Below, in pieces: positions 8,619 to 16,051 of a DNA stretch of 64,000 nt. Under the pieces are notes generated by a model. It had not been told where the DNA came from and searched no databases. It was given only the letters and a program-made list of their open reading frames with translations. Both the position numbers and the translations under genes were made by a program. This DNA comes from Nitrososphaerota archaeon (GTDB lineage Archaea > Thermoproteota > Nitrososphaeria > Nitrososphaerales > UBA57): NCBI GenBank assembly GCA_024860875.1, contig JACPSZ010000017.1:124001-188000 (forward strand). The letters are read 5' to 3'. Position 1 is the first letter of the stretch. Each line of letters starts with the position of its first letter.

Positions 8619-8715
8619 CTTTTTGAACAAGCCCGACTTGTGATACAAACCAGTGACTTATTATCACTTTTTAAACAAAATCAGGACTTTTTAAACAAGA
8701 GGCACTTTTTACAAA
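8619..8715 (+). repeat. Short repeats of CTTTTTAAACAA
   Basis: The unit CTTTTT(G/A)AACAA occurs at 8619-8630, 8667-8678 and 8687-8698, with a degenerate copy CTTTTTACAAA at 8705. The last three are spaced 18-20 bases apart, close to two helical turns. They lie between the MarR stop and direct-repeat copy 2. They may be binding sites for a regulator of the downstream cytochrome b gene, or decayed repeat DNA. Confidence 0.45.
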
Positions 8716-8719
8716 GCCG

Positions 8720-8896
8720 GAGATCCTATAGTTAACTTCCGATAAACCGAAGATTATATTATGTCTGTAGGGGCCCCTATCGTTAGCTAGGCCCTAGAGG
8801 GGGGTATATAAAGCGGATAATACGAAGAGTTATCAGAACCCTCTGGTTGAACTCTTATCAGAGCGCTCATCTCTTTCCATCATTTAGCCTGGACTA
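8720..8896. repeat. Long direct repeat, copy 2
   Basis: This is the second copy of the 176-bp repeat at 6761-6936. It contains the same AGGGGCCCCT palindrome and TATATAAAG box, has six rather than five Gs before TATATAAA, and lacks the left arm of the 17-bp inverted repeat. It ends 58 bases before the cytochrome b start, so it may act as that gene's promoter region. Confidence 0.85.
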
Positions 8897-8954
8897 CAGA
8901 ATCTTACATTTGTGACGGGGAAATCCTTTAAAGAGCCGATGCTATCTTCGAAAC

Positions 8955-9773
8955 ATGCCTCATGGGGCACCTGAGCTATTAACCTATGGCACTCTAATCG
9001 TGTTCACTCTCGGACTGATTTTCCACTGGTCAAGAAGAGCATTCCGCCATCCTGTACCTACAGAGCCGATTTCAGGTGAAATAAAAGGCAACTTTATGGT
9101 TTTCGACAAGGTTCAGCGTACATTCCACTGGGCAACTACGGTATCCTTCGTTATTGTTACATTTACAGGAATTGCTCTCTATGATCCGTTCGCTTTTGAA
9201 CCTATCACTGATTTGCTAGGAATTCCTCTCCACACTACATTTCCCACTTATGTATTCGTACACGTCGTTTTCTCCGGCGCGCTTGCGATCTTGCTGATAA
9301 TTCACATAATCTGGGACGTGGGCAAGCTGAAAGGTACTAGATCAATGTTACCGACAAAATCAGATTTCAGAGACGTTATTGTTCGTGCCAAGAGCCTGCT
9401 GCAGGGAACGGAAGAATACCCCAGAATAAACAAGTATGACAGCTTTATGAAAAACTTTCATCTTTACTTGCCAATTGCGTTTATAGTACTTGCCATTACT
9501 GGGGTCTACCAGTTTCTATATGCTCCTTGGTGGGTAGTCCCAATAGAGAGACACTTCGAAATTGAACCTCCTTGGAGACCGACTGTGCTACACGACCTTT
9601 TCGGCTTTCTACTTATTGCACTTGTCTTCGGGCACACATACTTCTCAATATTGCCTGTAAACCGATCCATATTCAATGCTATGTTAAGCGGGAAGATATC
9701 AGCAGAAGAGATCATGAAAAAGTATCGCCTTCAGGAATTCATCAATCGTATCAAAAAACAACGGCCTAAATAA
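8955..9773 (+). CDS. Membrane cytochrome b (b561 / formate dehydrogenase gamma type)
   Basis: 272 residues with about five membrane helices and paired helix histidines suitable for two b hemes: His58 (QRTFHWATT), His103, His117, His213 (VLHDLFGF) and His227 (VFGHTYF). The layout fits the diheme cytochrome b family that passes electrons between quinone and an external dehydrogenase or acceptor. The next gene starts one base after the stop and encodes an exported YcnI-like protein, so the two are cotranscribed. No dehydrogenase subunit is adjacent; the electron partner is unknown. Confidence 0.85.
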   Translation: MPHGAPELLTYGTLIVFTLGLIFHWSRRAFRHPVPTEPISGEIKGNFMVFDKVQRTFHWATTVSFVIVTFTGIALYDPFAFEPITDLLGIPLHTTFPTYVFVHVVFSGALAILLIIHIIWDVGKLKGTRSMLPTKSDFRDVIVRAKSLLQGTEEYPRINKYDSFMKNFHLYLPIAFIVLAITGVYQFLYAPWWVVPIERHFEIEPPWRPTVLHDLFGFLLIALVFGHTYFSILPVNRSIFNAMLSGKISAEEIMKKYRLQEFINRIKKQRPK

Positions 9774-9774
9774 G

Positions 9775-10413
9775 GTGAATTTTTTGCGTAGATCAAGCAC
9801 TATACACCGTCTTCCCATTGCGTTATTGCTGTTCTCAGTCAGTATCCTATTCCCTATTCAGCAATCATACGGTCATGCTAACATTTTCATTGGTAAGCTT
9901 GCTGAACATGAGATTGCAGGACACGGAGAGGAAGAAGAGGTTCATATTCCCTCAAGCTACTTGGGCGTTGAGGAAACTTACACGGTAGTTGTCCTCAATG
10001 AGAGAAATATCTCCACAACGGAAGTTCAAGTTATTATACCTCAGGGCATGGAGTTGATTTCTGCAGAAGATAGAGAGGGTTGGAAGCTTACAATTTTGAG
10101 ACCACCGCTAGTTCCAACCCCAGTGTTGATATGGAACGGCAGCTCAATACCAGCAGGCAAAAATGAGGGTTTCTTCTTCTCTCTCAGAAACTCTCCAAAT
10201 ATCTTCGTCTATTATTTCGCAGTTGTACAGACCTACGAGGATGGAGAAAACGATGTCTGGCGTCCATGGGTGCAGATAATCAGCCCCACAAACATCGCAG
10301 GGATAGAATATTCCACTGTCGCATTTTGGGTTATAATAGTGGGAGTGGCCTTACCGTTTGTTGAAAGGGCTGGAGAAAGGATTGTAAAGAAAAACAGGGT
10401 TGTATCAACTTAA
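9775..10413 (+). CDS. Exported YcnI-like (DUF1775) copper-binding protein
   Basis: 212 residues from a GTG one base after the cytochrome b stop. A signal peptide ends at about residue 33 (QQSYG) so that the mature chain begins His-Ala-Asn. YcnI-type domains bind copper through this N-terminal His. The beta domain carries LNERNISTTEVQVIIPQGM and a Trp (REGW), both typical. A single membrane helix near 177-196 anchors it. The copper role comes from family knowledge; seen here are the signal peptide, His and domain pattern. Confidence 0.75.
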   Translation: MNFLRRSSTIHRLPIALLLFSVSILFPIQQSYGHANIFIGKLAEHEIAGHGEEEEVHIPSSYLGVEETYTVVVLNERNISTTEVQVIIPQGMELISAEDREGWKLTILRPPLVPTPVLIWNGSSIPAGKNEGFFFSLRNSPNIFVYYFAVVQTYEDGENDVWRPWVQIISPTNIAGIEYSTVAFWVIIVGVALPFVERAGERIVKKNRVVST

Positions 10414-10446
10414 CGGTTCAGAACGCAAGATATACGAAATATAATC

Positions 10447-11373
10447 TTATTTGAACCGTGTCCACGATTCGCCTAAATTATTGCTATAATACACTACTCC
10501 GATGTTGTTCACCGCATAGATATAACTCGGATCAGAAACGTCAAAGGTTAAAGCTATGGCATCCACACCTTCAAGGCCATTTCCTACCTTTTTCCAATTA
10601 GCCCCCTCATCATCACTTCTATACACTCCAGCACTAGTGCTCGTGAACATGATGCTAGGATTGGTTGGACTAACGGCTAAGGAGAAAATAGTCTTGGAAT
10701 CGAATAAGTTAGAAACTTTGCTCCATCCACAGAAACAATCTGCACTACGGTACAGGCCGCCAGATGTTCCTGCATATAGATAAATTCCACCCATTCCTGT
10801 TGATATATTAACAGATGCGAGTGCTAGCACATTGGAATTCGGAGGACCGTCGTTTATTCTTTCCCAGCTTGCCCCACCATTTTTACTTCTGAACAAGCCA
10901 TTATCGACTACCCAGACATACAGCATGTTAGGATCGTTTCTTGCAATAGCTATAGCATGAATGTCGCTACTGGTTAAACCTTGTTCGATAGTCCGCCAAG
11001 TATTACCACCATCAACACTCTTGACAACAAACATCCCATGGCCTATTGCATATAGGATGTTCGGCTTTTTAGTAGCATCAGATATGATGGCCATGAAATC
11101 CCTAGGTTCATCACTTCCTACCTTTACGGCAATCCAAGTGTTACCTTTGTCATTGCTTCTGAAAAGTGCCTCATGTGTACCAAGTAGCATGAGATTAGCA
11201 TTTACGCTATCTACGTAAAGCGAATGGATATGACCAATTATCTGCGATTCAGGTTCGAACTTGGGATTCGCAGTTTGCTGTTGCGACGGGAGGTAATAGG
11301 GGCTTGTAGTTATTACAAAAATGATGGCTATAGCGACGGTGATAATCAGATATCGACGAATACTGCGTTTCAT
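10447..11373 (-). CDS. Exported BNR-repeat beta-propeller (YCF48/VPS10-like)
   Basis: 308 residues with an N-terminal membrane anchor and at least five BNR/sortilin-type repeats of the form S-x-D-x-G-x-x-W (for example RSNDKGNTW, SVDGGNTW, RSDDEGANW). It also contains GHIHSLYVD and LLGTHEALF, a pattern seen in exported propellers that annotation pipelines call F510_1955-type glycosyl hydrolases; hydrolase activity is unproven. The start overlaps the stop of a 47-codon upstream gene as ATGA. A close paralogue is at 21973-22911. It is probably the last gene of a DsbA-membrane protein-small protein-propeller operon. Confidence 0.85.
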   Translation of the reverse strand: MKRSIRRYLIITVAIAIIFVITTSPYYLPSQQQTANPKFEPESQIIGHIHSLYVDSVNANLMLLGTHEALFRSNDKGNTWIAVKVGSDEPRDFMAIISDATKKPNILYAIGHGMFVVKSVDGGNTWRTIEQGLTSSDIHAIAIARNDPNMLYVWVVDNGLFRSKNGGASWERINDGPPNSNVLALASVNISTGMGGIYLYAGTSGGLYRSADCFCGWSKVSNLFDSKTIFSLAVSPTNPSIMFTSTSAGVYRSDDEGANWKKVGNGLEGVDAIALTFDVSDPSYIYAVNNIGVVYYSNNLGESWTRFK

Positions 11374-11513
11374 TGCTTATCACAACACCCGTGTTTGTTC
11401 CTGAAGGGGTATAGCAAAACCTTTTCCCCAAATGTCTGTGGCAAAAGAAATTGGCAACAATTCGCAATAGCTTTCCTGCCAATTGTTATTACTATTTTTT
11501 CTCTTGAATGCAT
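11370..11513 (-). CDS. 47-residue Cys-containing small protein, coupled to the propeller gene
   Basis: An ATG at 11513 opens a 47-codon frame whose TGA overlaps the ATG of the BNR propeller gene. This ATGA junction is typical of translational coupling. The peptide has IANCCQF in the middle and ends KHGCCDKQ, a double-Cys tail reminiscent of the CCH tails of the YHS proteins nearby. It begins 22 bases after the stop of the CxC membrane gene, in the same direction. I do not recognise a family. Support comes from position and the cysteine pattern. Confidence 0.5.
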   Translation of the reverse strand: MHSREKIVITIGRKAIANCCQFLLPQTFGEKVLLYPFRNKHGCCDKQ

Positions 11514-11535
11514 TTGTTCTTTCTCCTATTTATTT

Positions 11536-12051
11536 TCAATTCCTACGTAGACTGGACGCCAATTCGAGCCTGATGCCACAAGACGCCTTGAGACTCCTTT
11601 CTAAACTAAACATCATTAACGCCAATAGTCCCAAAGAAGCCAATTTCATAGGAAGCTGGTACGTATAGAGCATAATTCCAAGCACCCCTAACATCCCACC
11701 AGCAACCCCTGTTAATGTCAACAGCGGTAATAGATAGTAACAGGGGCATGCACCGGAAAGGAGAGCTCCGAATATGCCCACTACTCCAAACTTGCTATTA
11801 GCGCTCTTCATACTACTCACAAGCCTAATCTGGTTAAGTGAATTTGCCATGACCACTCCAGTTAAAAGCGATAGTAGAATGTCGGTAGCGAAATTTCCGA
11901 TCTTCTCGACTGGAACATAGAAGGTAAGATAGGGAGTTAAGAATAGGAATTCATCGAAGTAAAACAAGGTAAAACCGAAAAACGTAGCAATAGTCAGTGC
12001 AATCATCGCAAACATCGGGATTTTCAAAGTTTGGAGCATCTGTATAGCCAT
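11536..12051 (-). CDS. CxC-motif membrane protein, partner of DsbA (family copy 1)
   Basis: 171 residues, four or five membrane helices. Signature points are FDEFLFLTP in the first half, a Cys-Pro-Cys in a helix (SGACPCYYLLPL), then GVAGG and YQLPMKLAS. The same pattern occurs in the proteins at 14711-15220 (CGC) and, less closely, 15415-16050 (CC). Two of the three sit directly next to a DsbA-type gene; here the gap is only five bases. This suggests a membrane partner that re-oxidises or reduces DsbA, similar in role to DsbB, VKOR or CcdA but with a different cysteine motif. The role is inferred. Confidence 0.75.
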   Translation of the reverse strand: MAIQMLQTLKIPMFAMIALTIATFFGFTLFYFDEFLFLTPYLTFYVPVEKIGNFATDILLSLLTGVVMANSLNQIRLVSSMKSANSKFGVVGIFGALLSGACPCYYLLPLLTLTGVAGGMLGVLGIMLYTYQLPMKLASLGLLALMMFSLERSLKASCGIRLELASSLRRN

Positions 12052-12056
12052 GTTAC

Positions 12057-12764
12057 TTAGCCTCGTAATAGTGAGTTGGCAGCTTTTTCAAATACTTCAT
12101 AGGGTTGCGACCCTACAATCTTGACAGATTTTCCATTTGGCCCCACTACAAAGAATGTAGGTGTGCCCTCGACACCTAATTTGCCCCCTAAATCAAAGTT
12201 ACTTTTGACTAATTGGCGATACTTATCACCGTTGAAGTCTTGGTTGAATTTAGTCATGTTCAGGCCTAGCCGTTGAGCGAACTTCGCGAGGTTTTCTCTG
12301 CTGGCCCATCCATCATTGGGTGCACCTTGATTCGAATATAGCAGATCGTGAAACTCCCAGAACTTGCCCTGCTCCCCAGCTGCATATGCTGCCTCTGAAG
12401 CAGAGGTAGAGTCAGGTCCGTAGAAATCAAAATCTATCCACACGAACTTGGCCTTACCAGTATCTATCAGGTTTTTCACAACTTGTTTCTCCTGAGTCTT
12501 GAACCAATATCCGCATGATGGGCACTGGAAGTCTCCAAACTCAAAAATTGTAATTGGTGCGTCTTTAGATCCCAAAACTGGATTGAGAGGTGAAATGGTA
12601 AGGTTAATTGACGGCAAACTGGTTGTGGAGGAGCTGGCCTCTGTATTCTTGGGGGACGACAGATAGATGCCTGCACCTACTATCGCAATTACAGCAACGG
12701 AGAATACAAGATAGAGGACTTTCCTGCCACTGCGTTTGTTTTGCATACTATTATCCTCTGACAC
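12057..12764 (-). CDS. Membrane-anchored DsbA-family thiol-disulfide oxidoreductase
   Basis: 235 residues: N-terminal anchor at about 15-35, a Ser/Thr-rich linker, then a DsbA-like thioredoxin domain facing outward. The active site is Cys81-PS-Cys84 (FGDFQCPSCGYWF). The cis-proline loop is GTPTFFVVGP. The helical insertion expected of DsbA lies between them. The domain would make or rearrange disulfides in exported proteins. It heads a minus-strand operon with a CxC membrane protein, a small Cys protein and a BNR propeller. A paralogue is at 13900-14703. Confidence 0.92.
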   Translation of the reverse strand: MSEDNSMQNKRSGRKVLYLVFSVAVIAIVGAGIYLSSPKNTEASSSTTSLPSINLTISPLNPVLGSKDAPITIFEFGDFQCPSCGYWFKTQEKQVVKNLIDTGKAKFVWIDFDFYGPDSTSASEAAYAAGEQGKFWEFHDLLYSNQGAPNDGWASRENLAKFAQRLGLNMTKFNQDFNGDKYRQLVKSNFDLGGKLGVEGTPTFFVVGPNGKSVKIVGSQPYEVFEKAANSLLRG

Positions 12765-12891
12765 TTAAAATATACGCTTTAGCCGAAAGTTTTTCTTCTG
12801 CAGAAGCAAAAGTAGGTAATAAGCTCCCCAGAACCTAACATACGAGCTGCCAGCCATGAACAGCAAAGTCAGACCACAGTAAAGAAGCATT

Positions 12892-12911
12892 CACTTTTAT
12901 ATATATCATTT
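12892..12911 (+). promoter_or_regulatory. Duplicated TATA promoter, copy 1
   Basis: CACTTTTATATATATCATTT is identical base for base to 23026-23045. It contains a strong archaeal TATA box and lies 31 bases before the TTG of the decayed zinc-finger leader at 12942. It probably drives the YHS-methyltransferase-DsbA-membrane protein operon. Confidence 0.75.
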
Positions 12912-12941
12912 CCCAATATATTACTCGAGGAATCTAGCCTA

Positions 12942-13064
12942 TTGACCACGGCCTTCAGATTCAAAACCTGCGGATATAGTTCTCTAACGATGGAGCGAAG
13001 CATAAATTATGTGACATACAACGCTCTGACCGCCATGGCCCTTAGGTTCGAGGGTCTAAGGTGA
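12942..13064 (+). pseudogene. Decayed copy of the zinc-finger N-terminus of the gene at 23078
   Basis: A 40-codon frame from TTG reads TTAFRFKTCGYSSLT after its first residue. It aligns by eye with AKALRCKACKSAFSD of the zinc-finger protein at 23078. The first Cys has become Phe and both zinc-ligand His positions are lost. The identical TATA box and similar spacing confirm common descent. It ends at TGA seven bases before the YHS gene, so it now acts as a leader for that operon. Confidence 0.55.
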
Positions 13065-13071
13065 TTATGCA

Positions 13072-13302
13072 GTGTTTTGGAAGAAAGAGGGAAGGCTCGT
13101 TCAAGTAGTCGTTAAAGATCCCATCTGCGGAATGGCTGTAGATCCGGAACATGCCTACTACACAGAGATCGGCGAAAGGAAGTACTATTTCTGCGGAGCA
13201 GGTTGCAAAGCTGCTTTCAAAAGAGCCAACAACAAAGATGCAGACAGTAGACCTCTCAAGGTTCGCAAGGCGCATAGAGGAAGTGGAGGATGTTGCCACT
13301 AA
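13072..13302 (+). CDS. Small YHS-domain metal-binding protein with CCH tail
   Basis: 76 residues from a GTG. The YHS core is VKDPICGMAVDPEH then YYFCGAGCKAAF, giving Cys ligands at CGM and CGAGC. A basic linker ends in GSGGCCH. YHS/TRASH modules bind copper or other soft metals and work as chaperones or sensors. A near-paralogue with the same GGCCH end is at 21674-21910. It starts a plus-strand run with a methyltransferase, DsbA and CxC membrane gene, suggesting a role in delivering metal for exported redox proteins. Confidence 0.82.
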   Translation: MFWKKEGRLVQVVVKDPICGMAVDPEHAYYTEIGERKYYFCGAGCKAAFKRANNKDADSRPLKVRKAHRGSGGCCH

Positions 13303-13324
13303 AGTCCGCAAAGGACGATAACTA

Positions 13325-13903
13325 ATGACGGAATTGAACGTTCAGAGATGGGATCTCGTAGTCGTGAGTGTAATCCTTTTTGTATCTTTACTTGCCTTCA
13401 TTGCTTTTCGTCGTAGGGCTGATTGGCAATCTCACGGAATATACACTGCTTTTATCATTGCACTCTTTGCTGAGATGTTTGGTATTCCCCTTACAATATA
13501 CTTTGTATCTTCATACTTCAACTGGTTGAACTTCCAGGACGGCTTCCTATCATATATGGATACAACAGGTATGCCGATAGGCCTAGTTATCACCAGCTTA
13601 GGCATGTTACTAATCGTAGTTGGATGGAAGAGAATCTATAGGGGTTCCGGCGGTTTGGTGACAGAGGGTATTTACAGATACGTTAGACATCCTCAGTACT
13701 TGGGATTTATCTTGATTACCGGGGGCTGGCTGATACACTGGCCCACTATTCCTACACCCTTGATGTGGCCGATTCTTGTTGTTATGTACTATAGATTGGC
13801 TAGGAAGGAAGAATCGATCATGCGTGAACGCTTTGGAGAGGAATATCTTGAATATGCGGATAGGGTTCCGCTGATGATCCCATTCTGGAGGTATAAGAAA
13901 TGA
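13325..13903 (+). CDS. Isoprenylcysteine carboxyl methyltransferase-like membrane protein
   Basis: 192 residues with four or five membrane helices and the ICMT/PEMT-type C-terminus: RYVRHPQYLGFI, then RLARKEESIMRERFGEEYLEY. These residues bind S-adenosylmethionine and the substrate head group in the family. Archaeal members are little studied; lipids or prenylated Cys are possible substrates. The stop overlaps the next DsbA gene as ATGA, so the two are coupled. Confidence 0.85.
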   Translation: MTELNVQRWDLVVVSVILFVSLLAFIAFRRRADWQSHGIYTAFIIALFAEMFGIPLTIYFVSSYFNWLNFQDGFLSYMDTTGMPIGLVITSLGMLLIVVGWKRIYRGSGGLVTEGIYRYVRHPQYLGFILITGGWLIHWPTIPTPLMWPILVVMYYRLARKEESIMRERFGEEYLEYADRVPLMIPFWRYKK

Positions 13904-14703
13904 AATCCTCCTTTGGGACTTCTCGATTGCTACTCGCATTATCTGGGCTAAGCTCCAAACTAAACTCTACTAAAAAGTGGTGGGTCATTCTCGCTATCTT
14001 TACGACAGTCTCGGTCGTCACTGTTGGGCTTATCCTCTACCCCTTAGCTTCGAACCAACCATCTCCAACACCCGCATCTCCTTCGTCCCCCTCTAAGGTG
14101 TCGGCTGTTCCAGGTGCTAACCCCGATGCTGCTCAGGTAGTAGACTCAACACTGCTGAAGAATCTAGCAGGAGCCTCTCCACCCCTTGGCTCAGAGTCCG
14201 CGCCAATAACAATCTACGAGTTTGCAGACTATCAGTGTCCCAATTGCCAGTCGTGGTGGATAAGCGTCAAGCCACTGCTAGTTGACAAGTTCATTAAAAC
14301 AGGAAAAGCAAAACTGATTATGGTCGAGTTTCCGTTCTTAGGTAAGGATTCGTTCTCATCAGCTCAAGCAGCAAAATGTGCAGGCGAGCAAGGAAGGTAT
14401 TGGGAGTATCACGATACTCTTTATTCAGAGCAGAAAGGGATTGATACTGGATGGGCGAGCATAGAGAAGCTGAAGAAGTTCGCTTCTGAGTTAGGCCTGG
14501 ACATGGAGGCGTTTAACACGTGTTTGGACAGCGGCAAATACAGCGAGATAGTAAAACAAAGCTTCAAAGATGGGGAGAAACTCGTTGTTCCTGGGACTCC
14601 GACTTTCTTTATTGTAGGACCAAAGGGCGAGGTTCAGAAGATTGTCGGTTCTCAGCCCTTCGTAGTCTTTGAGAAAATCATCGATTCAATGCTCCCGAAG
14701 TAG
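13900..14703 (+). CDS. Membrane-anchored DsbA-family thiol-disulfide oxidoreductase, second copy
   Basis: 267 residues: anchor at about 28-50, a Pro/Ser-rich linker to residue 95, then a DsbA-like domain with active site Cys113-PN-Cys116 (YQCPNCQSWW) and cis-Pro loop GTPTFFIVGPKG. Two more cysteines (AKCAGEQ, FNTCLDS) may form a structural disulfide that the 12057 paralogue lacks. The start is fixed by an ATGA overlap with the methyltransferase gene. A CxC membrane protein follows after seven bases, repeating the pairing seen at 11536-12764. Confidence 0.92.
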   Translation: MKSSFGTSRLLLALSGLSSKLNSTKKWWVILAIFTTVSVVTVGLILYPLASNQPSPTPASPSSPSKVSAVPGANPDAAQVVDSTLLKNLAGASPPLGSESAPITIYEFADYQCPNCQSWWISVKPLLVDKFIKTGKAKLIMVEFPFLGKDSFSSAQAAKCAGEQGRYWEYHDTLYSEQKGIDTGWASIEKLKKFASELGLDMEAFNTCLDSGKYSEIVKQSFKDGEKLVVPGTPTFFIVGPKGEVQKIVGSQPFVVFEKIIDSMLPK

Positions 14704-14710
14704 TTCTGAG

Positions 14711-15220
14711 ATGGCCCTATATAATTCAATCTGGATAGTATTTGCTAGTAGGATTTACATTGCTCTTGCCGGGGCTTTGGCATTGGCAACATGGGTCATC
14801 CTAGCTTGGCTTGACGAGTATCTCTTCTTCGAGCCCATCTTGGTCTTCAGTATACCCTCGAATAGGGTTCTAAACTTCTCATTGGTAGTGTTGATCTCCA
14901 TGCTATCTGGTATCTCGATAAGCATGAACGTCTTCAGACTGATTAGTCTGAGGAGAGCGTTTGGCAAGAGTGGGAGAACTGGCCTTACGGGTTCGACTGT
15001 CGCTTTCATTGCTGGAGTATGTGGTTGCAATTCTGTGGGCTTTGCGATAATATCTATCTTTGGTACGGTCGGAGGTTTGGCTACGTCTTTTGTCTTAAAC
15101 TACCAGCTTCCTCTCCGAATATTCTCCGTAGCTCTATTAATCATAGCTATATACTCTGTTTCTAGAAATATTGTGAATGAATGTCAACTGCCGTTGCGTC
15201 CATTAGCCAAAATGGCTTAA
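14711..15220 (+). CDS. CxC-motif membrane protein, partner of DsbA (family copy 2)
   Basis: The ATG at 14711, seven bases after the DsbA stop, gives 169 residues; an upstream in-frame start at 14669 would lie inside the DsbA gene and is rejected. Shared signatures with copy 1 are LDEYLFFEP, a Cys-Gly-Cys in a helix (AGVCGCNSVGF), GTVGG and YQLPLRIFS. It has about five membrane helices. The repeated DsbA/CxC pairing in two separate operons of opposite orientation argues for a functional complex in membrane thiol chemistry. Confidence 0.75.
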   Translation: MALYNSIWIVFASRIYIALAGALALATWVILAWLDEYLFFEPILVFSIPSNRVLNFSLVVLISMLSGISISMNVFRLISLRRAFGKSGRTGLTGSTVAFIAGVCGCNSVGFAIISIFGTVGGLATSFVLNYQLPLRIFSVALLIIAIYSVSRNIVNECQLPLRPLAKMA

Positions 15221-15399
15221 TCTCGGCCTCTATTAATTGGCCTCCTATATGGCCCTCCCGACAATATCCATGTCCCTCCAGTTTCTACATCTATAAGCCC
15301 AGATTGGGTTCGCTCGAACGTTAGCTCTTTTCCGTCAAGAACTGACTCGGTTGTAGTTGCGATGACAGCAATCTTCAGGAAACTTCTCCTCGTGGACAA
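15217..15399 (-). pseudogene. Remnant of a DUF3179 gene
   Basis: A 60-codon frame begins MSTRRSFLKIAV, like a Tat signal, and jumps to DGKELTF, DVETGGTWILSGGP. DGKELTF is identical to a stretch in the intact DUF3179 protein at 16052-17218, and ETGGTW matches the D-x-E-T-G-S-x-W pattern of the family. The order suggests an internal deletion that fused the export signal to a late fragment. Confidence 0.45.
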
Positions 15400-15414
15400 A
15401 ATCTACGGACCACC

Positions 15415-16050
15415 CTAGCCGCTCTCTTGATGCATAGTCACAACCATTTCTGAAAGAGATCCTCTGCTCGCATTCCAGATCAATGCGAAGGCAAGTATGG
15501 CGATGCTGGCGGGAAGCAGGAAGTTTCCTACTGCAAGGAAGGCGCCGACAAAGGATGCGCCCAAGGCCAGGGCAGCTGTAGGCACACAGCATCCAAAACC
15601 TGTGAGGAAGCTCGGAAGCACGCCAAAGATGCCAGAGGTAGAACCCCGCACACATGCTTTAGGCATCATTAGTTTGTATGATGCTAACGAGATATTCGCT
15701 CCGAACAAAAGCGAGAGCAATACAGCTATTATCAGGTTTGGTATAGGCAGAAGAATAATCAAGCCAGCAACTGGATATGCGGCCGCTATGGGTTCCCAGT
15801 TAGCTGGAGCCCTTAACCGCCAGATTTTGTCCATCCAGTCATCCGCAAATTTAACCGAGGGTGCAGGAGTAAGCTTGGTATCAGAATCTGGAAGATACAC
15901 TATGTTGCCCGTTAGGTACATGTAGGTCAAGGCATAAGCGAGGGCCATAAAGATACCAACGAGTTTGAACCTTCTGCGCGCAAATACTGACGTAAGGTTA
16001 CCCCGTGATACTGAGAGGATATAGACAATCTTTGACATGTTGCTTTGCAT
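15415..16050 (-). CDS. Polytopic membrane protein with GCC motif (distant third CxC family member)
   Basis: The ATG at 16050 lies just after the DUF3179 stop and gives 211 residues; the frame extends further up inside the DUF3179 gene and that part is rejected. The next ATG at 16038 is an alternative. There are about five membrane helices. GFGCCVPTAALALGAS occupies the place of the CxC motif of the two DsbA partners, followed by VGAFLAVG and LLPASIAILAF. It is more diverged than the other two. The neighbour here is an exported DUF3179 protein, not DsbA. The function is unknown. Confidence 0.68.
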   Translation of the reverse strand: MQSNMSKIVYILSVSRGNLTSVFARRRFKLVGIFMALAYALTYMYLTGNIVYLPDSDTKLTPAPSVKFADDWMDKIWRLRAPANWEPIAAAYPVAGLIILLPIPNLIIAVLLSLLFGANISLASYKLMMPKACVRGSTSGIFGVLPSFLTGFGCCVPTAALALGASFVGAFLAVGNFLLPASIAILAFALIWNASRGSLSEMVVTMHQESG

Positions 16051-16051
16051 C

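Noticed and set aside
13041-13060. GGTTCGAGG resembling a tRNA T-arm
   Set aside because: No acceptor stem, D-arm or anticodon arm can be folded around it. I found no tRNA or rRNA gene in the window.
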